Assembly (NCBI GenBank): GCA_964511665.1
Contig: CAZEHA010000026.1
Coordinates: 1-46,087, forward strand
Source of the DNA: JAGOEF01 sp964511665
GTDB lineage: Bacteria; Bacteroidota; Bacteroidia; Bacteroidales; ML635J-15
DNA length: 46,087 bases
Direction: 5' to 3'
In this document: positions 35,053-43,768 of the stretch, piece by piece
Position numbering within the stretch: the first letter of the stretch is position 1
Layout: each line of letters begins with the position of its first letter
Translations under genes and position numbers: made by a program
Notes under the pieces: model-generated
Database searches by the model: none
What the model was told of the DNA's origin: nothing
What the model saw: the letters and a program-made list of their open reading frames with translations, nothing else

Positions 35053-36675
35053 CTACAGCACGCTAAATCTGTGGGTACACAATTTTCCTTGTACATCCTC
35101 AAAAACAATGAAGTAACAACCGCCAGCAAGTCCATCGATTGCAATACATGAATTTATAAGCTTATCTTGCTGCACACAATACCCCAATACATTATAAATT
35201 GAATAATAGCTGATGTTTTGTGAGCCAGAAACCTTCAGAAACGATGAGGCGGGATTGGGATATATCATTATATTAGTTTCTAACACATTATCAGCGTTGT
35301 CGCTCTGACAATCTTCGCTATAATATGCAGTTTCGTCAATTGCCTCTGACCAGTTCTCCCACATAAATTCGGCATCGTCAACCTGTATGCAAAGCAAACC
35401 TTGGTTATCGAAAGCCTCGAAAGAAATCAAATTATGATTATTACCATTAGCAATATTCAATACAATCAGGTTGTTGTTATCGCATTTCAATCGTTCAAGA
35501 TTGGGTTGTTGCGACAAATCGAGACTGACAATTTGGTTGTTGGAACAATAGAGACGTTCTATGTGTAAATTGCTTTCGAGGTTTAGTGTGCTTAGGCTGT
35601 TTTCGCGGCAATAGAGTCGTGTAAGTGCCGTATTCAACGAAAGGTTTAAATTACCGATGCTGTTAAAGTCGCAGTATAACTCCTCGAGTAAGAGGTTATT
35701 GTCGAGGTTTAGCTCATCGAGGTTGTTCGCTTCGCAGAAAACATCCAACAATGCAGTATTGGCGCTTAGGTCAAGCGTTGCAATACTATTTGCTGAGCAA
35801 TACAAATATTCGAGTTGTAACAAATTGCCAATGTTCAGTTCCTGCAGATTATTTCCACTTACATCCAAAGAAATTATCAGGCTATTATTCGATAGGTCTA
35901 TTTCTTCAATCAGGTTGTTCGAAACATTTACACTTTCTAACACGGTATTGTTCGTCAAATCTATTTCTGATAAAAAATTGCTGGCCAGACCCAGATTCAT
36001 CAACATGGTATTGTTCAACAAATCGATTGTTTCGAGGAGGTTGATATCGGCAAATAGTCCAACCAATTCATCATTGTTGCTGAGGTCGAGAGATTCGATT
36101 GAATTGTAGGAGCAAATTAAAAAAGTCAGATTATCGAGCGACGAAACATCAAGCGAACTAAGTTGATTGATAGAGCAATCGAGTTGCTCCAACTGAGGGC
36201 ACATTTGCAGGTTGATCGACGATAGATAATTCCCACTACATTCAAGTTGTGTGATATTAGAGTTTTCGCCAATGGTAATATCACTTAAAAAGTTATTGGA
36301 ACAGAATAAAAGATCTAACAATTCGTTTTGCGAAACATCTACTGCATTTAAAAAGTTGTTGTCGCAATATAAACTTTGTAACTGAGCATTTGCACTAACA
36401 TCAAACTGATAAAGATTGTTGTAGCTGCAATCGATAACACTCACAGCAACAAATTCTTCGAGGCCGGTAAGATCTGCAATCCCCAGACCACTCATATACA
36501 AGCCACCGGTATATGCTTGCGCTTCGGTAAGCTGTATCTCATCATCTTCGTTTGTATTTATAGAATAATCAGATAACAAATAGTTTTTAAAAGCCTCATC
36601 GGGTATATACACATTCTGAGAGTGCAATTCCAAGGCACATAGTAAGCAAAAACAAATAACCAATTGTGTTTTCAT
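35053..36675 (-). CDS. Secreted leucine-rich-repeat protein with T9SS tail
   Basis: The 540-residue product starts with a signal peptide (MKTQLVICFCLLCALELHSQ, cleavage after about 20). Sixteen consecutive 21-residue LRRs of the form NNxLxxLDLSxNxxLxxLxCS cover about residues 85-430. The C-terminus (IYPNPASSFLKVSG onward) is a T9SS sorting domain. Such LRR proteins usually bind proteins or glycans at the cell surface. The ATG at 36675 is chosen because it starts the leader and lies 25 bp after a consensus promoter; an ATG 96 bp upstream would bury the leader. Confidence 0.93.
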   Translation of the reverse strand: MKTQLVICFCLLCALELHSQNVYIPDEAFKNYLLSDYSINTNEDDEIQLTEAQAYTGGLYMSGLGIADLTGLEEFVAVSVIDCSYNNLYQFDVSANAQLQSLYCDNNFLNAVDVSQNELLDLLFCSNNFLSDITIGENSNITQLECSGNYLSSINLQMCPQLEQLDCSINQLSSLDVSSLDNLTFLICSYNSIESLDLSNNDELVGLFADINLLETIDLLNNTMLMNLGLASNFLSEIDLTNNTVLESVNVSNNLIEEIDLSNNSLIISLDVSGNNLQELNIGNLLQLEYLYCSANSIATLDLSANTALLDVFCEANNLDELNLDNNLLLEELYCDFNSIGNLNLSLNTALTRLYCRENSLSTLNLESNLHIERLYCSNNQIVSLDLSQQPNLERLKCDNNNLIVLNIANGNNHNLISFEAFDNQGLLCIQVDDAEFMWENWSEAIDETAYYSEDCQSDNADNVLETNIMIYPNPASSFLKVSGSQNISYYSIYNVLGYCVQQDKLINSCIAIDGLAGGCYFIVFEDVQGKLCTHRFSVL

Positions 36676-36699
36676 GATTAAGGGTTTTGATTCATGATA

Positions 36700-36730
36700 C
36701 AAACTTAAGCAATTGTAAGAAAAAAACAAA
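36700..36730 (-). promoter_or_regulatory. Consensus Bacteroidota promoter of the LRR gene
   Basis: On the minus strand TTTG (36730-36727), a 19-bp spacer and TAAGTTTG (36707-36700) match both boxes and the spacing of the TTTG-N19-TAnnTTTG consensus exactly. Confidence 0.75.
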
Positions 36731-36811
36731 CGGATAAATTGCTTCACCTGTTGTTTTAGTTGTTCAAACAAGATTTGCTTGGCGAAACACTACTACTTGC
36801 AAACCATGTAT

Positions 36812-39358
36812 TTATTTTATTTTCAGCGAATATACATGTATTGCCCATTCCTGTTGGTTGTGCCCCGAAACATAGGCTGAAACACAACGCGTCTCACCCG
36901 GGAGCAAATCGAAGTAGTTATCAGCGAATATCAGATTGTCTGCTTCAAGGGCAACCCAACGGGCTAGTTTATCAGATTCAAGCTGAACCATAATGCTGTC
37001 GCCATGTTGACTTTTACTGATGTTGATTTTTGCTTCAGGGAGTTTGAGGTGATTGTCGCGCTCGAAGAAGAATGCACGGCTGCACAGCAATTGCTCATGC
37101 TTAAATACTTTGATTCTTAAGAAATGCTCGGCCGATTCCAGCTTGCTGAACATGGAATTTAGCGTAGAAGTTATTGCCACGGCTTTTCCTCCTACAATAT
37201 TTATGTGTAAGGTAGAATGCGCTATTTGTTTTCCCGAGAAATCGCAAATCTCTAATTCGGCACGGGCAGCCTGAATATTGCGGTGGTTGCTGAATATATA
37301 AAACTCGGTTGACTCAGCCTTGGGGCGAACACAAAGGTTGAATTCGCCAAACATTCGCTTTGCAGTGTAATACAAGGCCTTGGGGTTCAAATCATAATCA
37401 ACTGCCGACCACGATATCGAAGGCCAGCAATCGTTATACTGCCAAAAGAGGCTGCCCATGCAGCGCGGCGCCAACGAAAAGTGGGCATCGAAGGCTATCT
37501 GCATAGCAGTGGCTTGCAGCACCTGACTCAGATATACATATTCATGAAACGATGATGGCTTGTAAAGATATTTTTGCAATCCTTCGTCAATATTTTCGAA
37601 GCCAAAAGGGTGTTTCTGGTGGTTGGCAAGCGATGGATTGCCGATTTGCAGGTCGCTGCTGTCCGCTATTTTTCTCAGGCAACTCAGCGAGGGCATTCCC
37701 TGAAAGCCGTATTCGCTCATAAAGCGGCCTGTTTTTTCGTAATACATCTCAAAGTCTTCTTTTCCCCACCACACGCCCCAATAATGGGCATCGCCATGGG
37801 TATTGTTTTCGGGATGCCCCCAGCCGAACATGGGTGAACTTGGCCAATAGCTTCGTAAGCCGTCGTTTTGCTGAACAATTTCGGGCAAGAGTTTTTCGAA
37901 GAGATAGCGGTTGCTGTGCCAAATTGATGCCGAGTCGGTGCTATTGTAGCCCAACGATTGTTGCCACCCCCAGTCGTTCCATCCGTTGCTTACTTCGTTG
38001 TTGCCACACCAGAGCACCAGGCAGGGATGATGACGTAAACGCCGAACCTGATGGCGGGCTTCTGCTTCCACATTTCTCCGAAATGCTTCATCGCCCGGAT
38101 ACACCGCACAGGCAAACATAAAATCTTGCCAGACCATGATACCGAGTGAGTCGCAAATTTCGTAAAATGCATCGTCTTCGTAGTATCCGCCTCCCCACAC
38201 GCGCAGCATGTTGAACCCGGCATCGCGCGCCAGCAGCAGTAAACTCCTGTATTTATCGCGATTCAGCTTGTGTGGAAAACTTTCCATGGGTATCCAATTG
38301 GCCCCTTTGGCAAACACCGGGCTTCCGTTCAGCTCGAAATAAAAACTTTGCCCAATACTATCAGGCTCACTCACCAAGCGAACAGTCCTTATTCCGCTAA
38401 CACAAATTGCCGTGTCGAAATTGTGTTTTGTTGTAATTTCGGCCCTAAAACGGTAGAGATTGGCTTTGCCCAGTTGGCTGCACTGCCAAATGGCAGGGTT
38501 TTCTAAACCAAAATCGATATTTACCCGATTGTAACCGGGTTGTAATTCGATTTTTTTTATTTCGCGTAACTCCTGGTTTTTCCCGTAGCTGATTTTGAGT
38601 TCTGCTTTTTGCGCTGTTGCGCTTTCTACTACAATTTCGGCCAGCATTTCGGCGTTATCATCGCTTATTTCTTTTGTTTCTACCGAAAACTCCGAGATTC
38701 GAATACCGTCCCATTGCCTCAGGTATGCAGGCTTCCAAATTCCACAGGTTTCGTATTTAGGTCCCCAGTCCCAACCCGAGTGGTAAGGTGCTTTTCGGGT
38801 AAAAACACGATTATCGGGCATTGCATAAGGCAATTGTGCTGCCATACTATCGTTTGCCGGAGCAACCGGATAAAAAATAAGCTCAAGCTTATTTTCGCCT
38901 TGCTGAAGCAATTCGGTAACATCGAAAACCCATTCGCGATACATGTTGTCGGCATATCCTAACAAAGTGTGGTTGAGAATTATACTACATCGTGTATCGA
39001 GACCTTCGAACACAAGGTCGGCGCGTTGTTTCAGTTCGCTAAGCTCAACATCGAAGCGGGTTCTATAATGCCATTGCTGCTCGCCTATCCATTGCAGCGC
39101 CGTTTCGTTATCGCCAAAAAAAGGGTCTTCGATAAGGCCGTGCCTGAACAAATCTCTGTGAATGCTTGCGCAAACACCCGAATGGTACCAATCGCCCCGA
39201 TAGCAGAACTGCCACAACAGAGTATCGCAGTGCACTGCCGGCTGCTGAGTTACCGAATGTGAGCACGACAACTGAATGGTTGACAAACCTGTAGCAACAA
39301 ACAGAAAAAAGGCTAATTTAGCAATCTGATTACAATACGATTTATTATGAAATTTCAT
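36812..39358 (-). CDS. GH2 beta-mannosidase, lipoprotein
   Basis: The 848-residue product has a leader ending LSC, so it is probably lipid-anchored. Its GH2 domains run from a sugar-binding sandwich (about 50-220) through an Ig-like domain to the TIM barrel. The acid/base Glu455 is in WCGNNE and the nucleophile Glu549 in SEYGFQ, both as in family 2 beta-mannosidases. It would release terminal beta-mannose, for example from N-glycan cores or mannans. The ATG at 39358 is the only in-frame ATG before the leader. It overlaps the divergent GH20 gene by 12 bp. Confidence 0.92.
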   Translation of the reverse strand: MKFHNKSYCNQIAKLAFFLFVATGLSTIQLSCSHSVTQQPAVHCDTLLWQFCYRGDWYHSGVCASIHRDLFRHGLIEDPFFGDNETALQWIGEQQWHYRTRFDVELSELKQRADLVFEGLDTRCSIILNHTLLGYADNMYREWVFDVTELLQQGENKLELIFYPVAPANDSMAAQLPYAMPDNRVFTRKAPYHSGWDWGPKYETCGIWKPAYLRQWDGIRISEFSVETKEISDDNAEMLAEIVVESATAQKAELKISYGKNQELREIKKIELQPGYNRVNIDFGLENPAIWQCSQLGKANLYRFRAEITTKHNFDTAICVSGIRTVRLVSEPDSIGQSFYFELNGSPVFAKGANWIPMESFPHKLNRDKYRSLLLLARDAGFNMLRVWGGGYYEDDAFYEICDSLGIMVWQDFMFACAVYPGDEAFRRNVEAEARHQVRRLRHHPCLVLWCGNNEVSNGWNDWGWQQSLGYNSTDSASIWHSNRYLFEKLLPEIVQQNDGLRSYWPSSPMFGWGHPENNTHGDAHYWGVWWGKEDFEMYYEKTGRFMSEYGFQGMPSLSCLRKIADSSDLQIGNPSLANHQKHPFGFENIDEGLQKYLYKPSSFHEYVYLSQVLQATAMQIAFDAHFSLAPRCMGSLFWQYNDCWPSISWSAVDYDLNPKALYYTAKRMFGEFNLCVRPKAESTEFYIFSNHRNIQAARAELEICDFSGKQIAHSTLHINIVGGKAVAITSTLNSMFSKLESAEHFLRIKVFKHEQLLCSRAFFFERDNHLKLPEAKINISKSQHGDSIMVQLESDKLARWVALEADNLIFADNYFDLLPGETRCVSAYVSGHNQQEWAIHVYSLKIK
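39347..39358. other. Palindrome holding both divergent start codons
   Basis: ATGAAATTTCAT is its own reverse complement. Read rightward it is the first four codons (MKFH) of the GH20 gene, and read leftward the first four codons (MKFH) of the GH2 gene. Confidence 0.9.
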
Positions 39359-40969
39359 CACATCATTCTGTTTTTGAGCCTCGCGCTGCTGTTTTCGTGT
39401 CAGCAGAAAACCGACCCTAATATTACGATAAATATAATTCCCTATCCCGAAAAAACAAGCGTTCAGTCTGATATTTTTGAATTGAACGCCAACACTGCTA
39501 TAGTTTTCGACTCAGAAGACATCGACTTGCAACGGGCTGCCAGGTATATTGCCGGTTTTTTGACTCCGGTGCTTGGAACTATGGAATTGCGGAGTAGTAA
39601 ATCAGCCGAAAAAAACGCTACATCGTTGGTGTTGCTTACCGACCCTAACCTGCACAAAGAAGCCTATGTGCTAAGTGTTCAACCCAGCGGCATAGAAATA
39701 ACCGGAGGGAGTGCTCAAGGTGTTTTCTGGGGATTGCAATCGCTTCGCCAACTGATGCCCGAATGGGTTGAAAAAGATACCACGGTGCAATCGGTATCGC
39801 TTCAGTGTGTAGTAATTTCTGATGCACCGCGTTTCGCTTATCGCGGAATGCATCTCGACGTTTGCAGGCACTTTTTTGGAGTTGAGGATGTGAAACGCTA
39901 CATCGACCTGCTGGTAATGCACAAATTCAACACTTTTCACTGGCACCTTACCGAAGATCAGGGCTGGCGTATCGAGATTAAACAATATCGTGAACTTACA
40001 CGAATAGGGGCCCGGCGACCCGAAACAGTAATAGGGCGCAACAGCGGTGAATACGACGGTATTGCCCATGGCGGATTCTACACGCAAGACGAGGTAAAGG
40101 AAATTGTGAAGTACGCCGAAGACAGGTTTATTACCGTAATTCCCGAAATTGAAATGCCCGGGCACTCGCTTGCAGCTCTGGCTTCGTACCCCGAACTGGG
40201 ATGCACGGGCGGACCCTATCAGGTGGCAACAACCTGGGGTGTATTCAACGATGTGTATTGTGCCGGCAACGAAAAAACCTTTGAGTTCCTCGAAGCCGTA
40301 ATCGATGAGGTTTGCGAATTGTTCCCCAACTCACCCTATATTCACATTGGAGGAGACGAGTGCCCCAAAGGAGCCTGGGAAAAATGTCCCAAGTGTCAGG
40401 CTCGCATTAAAGCCGAATCGCTTGCCGACGAGCACCAACTGCAAAGCTATTTTATTACACGCATCGAAAAATATATTCATAGTAAAGGGAAACGCATCAT
40501 AGGCTGGGACGAGATTCTTGAAGGAGGGCTGGCTCCCGATGCCACCGTAATGAGTTGGCGCGGCGAAGAAGGCGGCATTGCCGCTGCTCAAATGGGTCAC
40601 GACGTAATAATGACGCCCAATCCGATATGCTATTTCGATCATTACCAAAGCGAAGACACCGACAACGAACCTCTTGCTATTGGCGGCTTTACCGATTGTG
40701 CCGAAATATACGGGTGGAACCCGATTCCGCCATCGCTAAACGACAAGGAGGCAAAATTTATTCTGGGTGGTCAGGGTAATGTGTGGACTGAATACATCAC
40801 AAACATGCAACACGTAGAATACATGGTTTTACCCCGTATGGCTGCACTCAGCGAGGTGTTGTGGACAGGGCAGAAACCCGGTTACGAGGACTTTGTAAAG
40901 CGGCTTCAGCAACTGTTTATTCGATACGATGCAGCCGGCTACAACTATGCGAGGCACTTGAAACATTAG
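39347..40969 (+). CDS. GH20 beta-N-acetylhexosaminidase, lipoprotein
   Basis: The 540-residue product has a lipoprotein leader ending FSC (Cys18), an N-terminal GH20b domain (about 25-155) and the GH20 barrel from about 160 (RFAYRGMHLDVCRHFF). The catalytic pair Asp337-Glu338 lies in HIGGDECPKGAW. It removes terminal beta-GlcNAc or beta-GalNAc by substrate-assisted catalysis. With the divergent beta-mannosidase it could trim N-glycan-type or other host or algal glycans. Its stop is followed by a repeat-rich intergenic region. Confidence 0.95.
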   Translation: MKFHHIILFLSLALLFSCQQKTDPNITINIIPYPEKTSVQSDIFELNANTAIVFDSEDIDLQRAARYIAGFLTPVLGTMELRSSKSAEKNATSLVLLTDPNLHKEAYVLSVQPSGIEITGGSAQGVFWGLQSLRQLMPEWVEKDTTVQSVSLQCVVISDAPRFAYRGMHLDVCRHFFGVEDVKRYIDLLVMHKFNTFHWHLTEDQGWRIEIKQYRELTRIGARRPETVIGRNSGEYDGIAHGGFYTQDEVKEIVKYAEDRFITVIPEIEMPGHSLAALASYPELGCTGGPYQVATTWGVFNDVYCAGNEKTFEFLEAVIDEVCELFPNSPYIHIGGDECPKGAWEKCPKCQARIKAESLADEHQLQSYFITRIEKYIHSKGKRIIGWDEILEGGLAPDATVMSWRGEEGGIAAAQMGHDVIMTPNPICYFDHYQSEDTDNEPLAIGGFTDCAEIYGWNPIPPSLNDKEAKFILGGQGNVWTEYITNMQHVEYMVLPRMAALSEVLWTGQKPGYEDFVKRLQQLFIRYDAAGYNYARHLKH

Positions 40970-40982
40970 GGGCGATTGATAT

Positions 40983-41007
40983 GAGACGCTATGAATCGCG
41001 TCTCTAC
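40983..41007 (+). repeat. Inverted repeat, copy 1 (GAGACGC/GCGTCTC)
   Basis: GAGACGC (40983-40989) and GCGTCTC (40998-41004) form a 7-bp stem with an 8-nt loop, 13 bp after the GH20 stop. The part atgaatcgcgtctctac (40991-41007) recurs exactly at 41601-41617. No T-tract follows. Confidence 0.8.
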
Positions 41008-41085
41008 GGTGGGTTGACTTTTGGGTTGGTGGTGGTGGAAAGGGTGGTGCTTCGGGAGGTAGTGGGGGCTCAAGCGTGGTACTTC

Positions 41086-41123
41086 GAGAGCCTCAGTAAC
41101 CAAGGCTTGCTGCATGGGGGTAG
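41086..41123 (+). repeat. 38-bp direct repeat, copy 1
   Basis: A 38-bp segment beginning GAGAGCCTCAGTAACC and ending GGGGGTAG is repeated exactly at 41552-41589. The two copies flank the tandem array. Confidence 0.9.
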
Positions 41124-41138
41124 CCTGTGTAGGGCAGT

Positions 41139-41270
41139 GCGGATGATGTGTGGGGCGGTGCGGATGATGTGTGGGGCGGTGCGGACGATGTGTGGGGCGG
41201 TGCGGACGATGTGTGGGGCAGTGCGGATGATGTGTGGGGCGGTGCGGATGATGTGTGGGGCGGTGCGGAC
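41139..41270 (+). repeat. 21-bp tandem repeat array, left part
   Basis: Six full units and the first 6 bp of a seventh are seen before the gap. Each 21-bp unit begins GCGGAYGATGTG. Units differ at position 6 (C or T) and once at position 19 (A in unit 4). The order at position 6 is T, T, C, C, T, T, C. Confidence 0.95.
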
Positions 41271-41370
41271 NNNNNNNNNNNNNNNNNNNNNNNNNNNNNN
41301 NNNNNNNNNNNNNNNNNNNNNNNNNNNNNNNNNNNNNNNNNNNNNNNNNNNNNNNNNNNNNNNNNNNNNN
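41271..41370. other. Assembly gap of 100 N
   Basis: Exactly 100 unknown bases interrupt the tandem array. The unit phase across the gap (109 bp from one unit start to the next) is not a multiple of 21, so the gap length is probably nominal. Confidence 0.99.
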
Positions 41371-41478
41371 GGTGCGGACGATGTGTGGGGCGGTGCGGAT
41401 GATGTGTGGGGCGGTGCGGACGATGTGTGGGGCGGTGCGGATGATGTGTGGGGCGGTGCGGACGATGGTGCAGCAAAG
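41371..41478 (+). repeat. 21-bp tandem repeat array, right part
   Basis: After the gap come 3 bp of a unit, four full units (position 6: C, T, C, T) and a final unit that diverges after GCGGACGATG. Confidence 0.95.
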
Positions 41479-41520
41479 TTGTGGCTTCGGGAGGTTGCAT
41501 TGCAAATACAGGAGTAAATG

Positions 41521-41543
41521 CGTCCTCGTTGCAAACGAGGACG
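41521..41543. repeat. Perfect 10-bp inverted repeat
   Basis: CGTCCTCGTT and AACGAGGACG pair perfectly around the loop GCA. There is no T-tract, so it resembles a dispersed palindromic element more than a terminator. Confidence 0.85.
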
Positions 41544-41551
41544 AGTTTAGG

Positions 41552-41589
41552 GAGAGCCTCAGTAACCAAGGCTTGCTGCATGGGGGTAG
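41552..41589 (+). repeat. 38-bp direct repeat, copy 2
   Basis: Exact copy of 41086-41123, in the same orientation, 466 bp downstream as assembled. Confidence 0.9.
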
Positions 41590-41600
41590 TTGGAGCCGCG

Positions 41601-41617
41601 ATGAATCGCGTCTCTAC
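41601..41617 (+). repeat. Inverted-repeat family, copy 2
   Basis: The 17 bp atgaatcgcgtctctac matches 40991-41007. Here the left arm reads CCGCG, so a shorter CGCGATGAATCGCG hairpin is formed. Confidence 0.75.
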
Positions 41618-41641
41618 AACCGATAAAAAATCAGAAAATTG

Positions 41642-43768
41642 TTATTTCAAGCCTCGACGTTTCAGCAGATATTCCTTATTGGGTTCCTGCCCTCTGAATT
41701 TAATGTATTGTTGCATAGCCGGTCCATCACCAACTTCGGCAAGGCAATACTTACGGAATTTGGCAGCCAACTCCTTATTAAACAAATCGCCGCTTTCTTT
41801 AAAGGCTTCAAAAGCATCGGCATCTAATACGGCAGCCCATATATACACATAGTATCCGGCCGAGTATCCGCCACTGAAAATATGTTGAAAATAGGTGCTG
41901 CGATAGCGTGGCAATATTTCGGGAATGAGACCGATATTGTTCATCGAGTTTGTTTCGAAGGCATTCACATCGGCAATATTAACCGGATGTTTCAATAAAT
42001 GCCAGTCGAGGTCGAGCACAGAGGCTGCCAGATATTCAACGGTGGAAAAACCCTGATTGAAATGACCTGAATTATTCAGTTTTTCGATGAGGGCATCGGG
42101 AATTACTTCACCGGTTTTGTAATGTCGGGCATATTGACGCATCACTTCGGGTTCGCAGGCAAAATTCTCCATTATCTGAGAGGGCAATTCCACATAGTCG
42201 CGGGGCACTACTCCGGCGGTACGTTTATAGTAGCCGTCGGTAAACAATCCATGCAGCGCATGGCCAAACTCGTGAAACAAAGTGGTGGTTTCGTCCCAGC
42301 TCAACAAAGCAGGTATATCGCCGGTTGGGCGCGGATAGTTGCACACAATACTAACCAGCGGAACAATTCTGTTGCCATCGGCGTCGTAGGATGCCTCTCT
42401 GAAACCGGTGCACCATGCTCCTCCTCTTTTGCTGTCGCGCACATAGTAGTCGAGGTATAGCAAACCTACAAGACTACCGTCGGCCTCGCTTACCTCAAAC
42501 ACCTCTACATCAGCGTGATACACAGGAATATTGTCGAGTTTCTTAAATGTGATTCCATACAGTTTTCCGGCTACCCAAAACATACCGTCGCGAACGTTTT
42601 CAAGTTTCAGATAAGGTTTCAGTTCGTTTTCGTCGAGGTCGTATTTTTGTTTGCGCAATTTTTCGGCATAATACCACCAATCCCACGAGGCCAGTTTAAA
42701 ATTTCCACCTTCCCGGTCGGCAATAGCCTGCATTTCTTTTAGTTCTTGTTTGGCCACGGGCAATGCGCCTTTCCACAAATCGTTTAAAAATACATTGACA
42801 TTGTCGGGGTTTTCGGCCATATTCACTTCTATCACATAGTGTGCATGCGACTGGTAACCCAGCAGCGCAGCTTTTTGAGCCCGAAATTCAACCGTTTGTT
42901 TGATGATATCTTTGTTGTCGAACTCGTTGTTGTTGTCGCTGCGCAAATAGTAGCCCTTGTACAACTGTTGGCGCAATGCGCGATTATGGGCATATTGCAA
43001 AAACGGGGTCATCGATGCCCTCGACAACTGAAACACCCATTTACCATCGAGTTCGAGGGCCGTAGCCGTTTCGGCAGCACCGGCAATAGCATCATCGGGC
43101 AAACCGGCCAAATCGGCTTCATTGTCAACTACCATGCGGAAGTTGGTATTGGTTTCGGCCAGCAGATTATCGCCAAAACTCAGGCTCAGCATCGACAATT
43201 GGTTGTTGATGTTGCGCAGGGTTTCTTTGTCGGCATCGGAAAGGGCAGCCCCGCTTCTGATAAAATCTTCGTAGTACTTTTCGGTAACCCTGATGCGGTC
43301 GGGGCTAAGTCCCGATTCGAAGCGATTGTTGTACACCGCCTTTACCCTTTCGAAAAGCTTTTGGTTGAGCATGGTGTTGTTGTTGTGGTCGGTAATAAGC
43401 GGTGTTACCTCGCGGGCAATAGCCTGCAATTCTTCGTTGCTGTCGGCCGAAAGAATATTGAAAAACACCGACGAAACCCTGTCGAGCATCAGGCCCGAGC
43501 GGTCGAGAGCCAGAATGGTGTTTTCGAAATCGGGTGTTTCGCTGTTTGCGGTGATGGCTTCAATTTCTTTTTCGTGCCGTTGAATGGCTTCCTGAAAAGC
43601 CGGCAGGTAGTGTTCGTTTTTAATCAGATCGAACGGAGGCACCCCATACGGAGTGTCGTAGTCCACAAAAAATGGATTCTCGTTTTTCGTTTCGTTGGTT
43701 TTTTTACTGCCACAGGCTGCCATCAACAGCACCAGTGGCAACACAATAACACATGCTTTTTTTATCAT
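41642..43768 (-). CDS. M3-family oligopeptidase (Dcp-like), lipoprotein
   Basis: The 708-residue product has a leader ending AAC (Cys19), so it is probably a lipoprotein. The M3 zinc motif HEFGH is at 499-503 (TTTLFHEFGHALHGLF), and the third ligand is probably the Glu in SQIMENFA downstream. Overall sequence (GVPPFDLIKNEHYLPAF at the N-terminus) is like peptidyl-dipeptidase Dcp, which removes C-terminal dipeptides; oligopeptidase A-like cleavage is the alternative. The ATG at 43768 is chosen because it starts the leader; an in-frame ATG 69 bp upstream is less likely. Confidence 0.93.
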   Translation of the reverse strand: MIKKACVIVLPLVLLMAACGSKKTNETKNENPFFVDYDTPYGVPPFDLIKNEHYLPAFQEAIQRHEKEIEAITANSETPDFENTILALDRSGLMLDRVSSVFFNILSADSNEELQAIAREVTPLITDHNNNTMLNQKLFERVKAVYNNRFESGLSPDRIRVTEKYYEDFIRSGAALSDADKETLRNINNQLSMLSLSFGDNLLAETNTNFRMVVDNEADLAGLPDDAIAGAAETATALELDGKWVFQLSRASMTPFLQYAHNRALRQQLYKGYYLRSDNNNEFDNKDIIKQTVEFRAQKAALLGYQSHAHYVIEVNMAENPDNVNVFLNDLWKGALPVAKQELKEMQAIADREGGNFKLASWDWWYYAEKLRKQKYDLDENELKPYLKLENVRDGMFWVAGKLYGITFKKLDNIPVYHADVEVFEVSEADGSLVGLLYLDYYVRDSKRGGAWCTGFREASYDADGNRIVPLVSIVCNYPRPTGDIPALLSWDETTTLFHEFGHALHGLFTDGYYKRTAGVVPRDYVELPSQIMENFACEPEVMRQYARHYKTGEVIPDALIEKLNNSGHFNQGFSTVEYLAASVLDLDWHLLKHPVNIADVNAFETNSMNNIGLIPEILPRYRSTYFQHIFSGGYSAGYYVYIWAAVLDADAFEAFKESGDLFNKELAAKFRKYCLAEVGDGPAMQQYIKFRGQEPNKEYLLKRRGLK

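Larger units (their letters stand above)
40970..41641. other. Repeat-filled intergenic region
   Basis: No gene is supported between the GH20 stop and the M3 peptidase stop. The stretch is built from inverted repeats, a 38-bp direct repeat pair, a 21-bp tandem array and an assembly gap, each listed separately. Confidence 0.8.

Noticed and set aside
35657..36109. 150-residue plus-strand frame within the LRR gene
   Set aside because: It mirrors the periodic LRR codons on the opposite strand.
41139..41478. CRISPR array
   Set aside because: The 21-bp units abut directly with no unique spacers, and no cas genes are present.
40861..41517. Plus-strand open frame running through the GH20 3' end and the tandem array
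   Set aside because: It starts inside the GH20 gene in another frame, is open mainly because the 21-bp unit is a multiple of three and N bases hide stops, and changes repeat frame across the gap.
40966..41581. Three minus-strand His/Pro-rich open frames across the array
   Set aside because: They are reverse readings of the same repeat, have no credible start context, and depend on the N gap.
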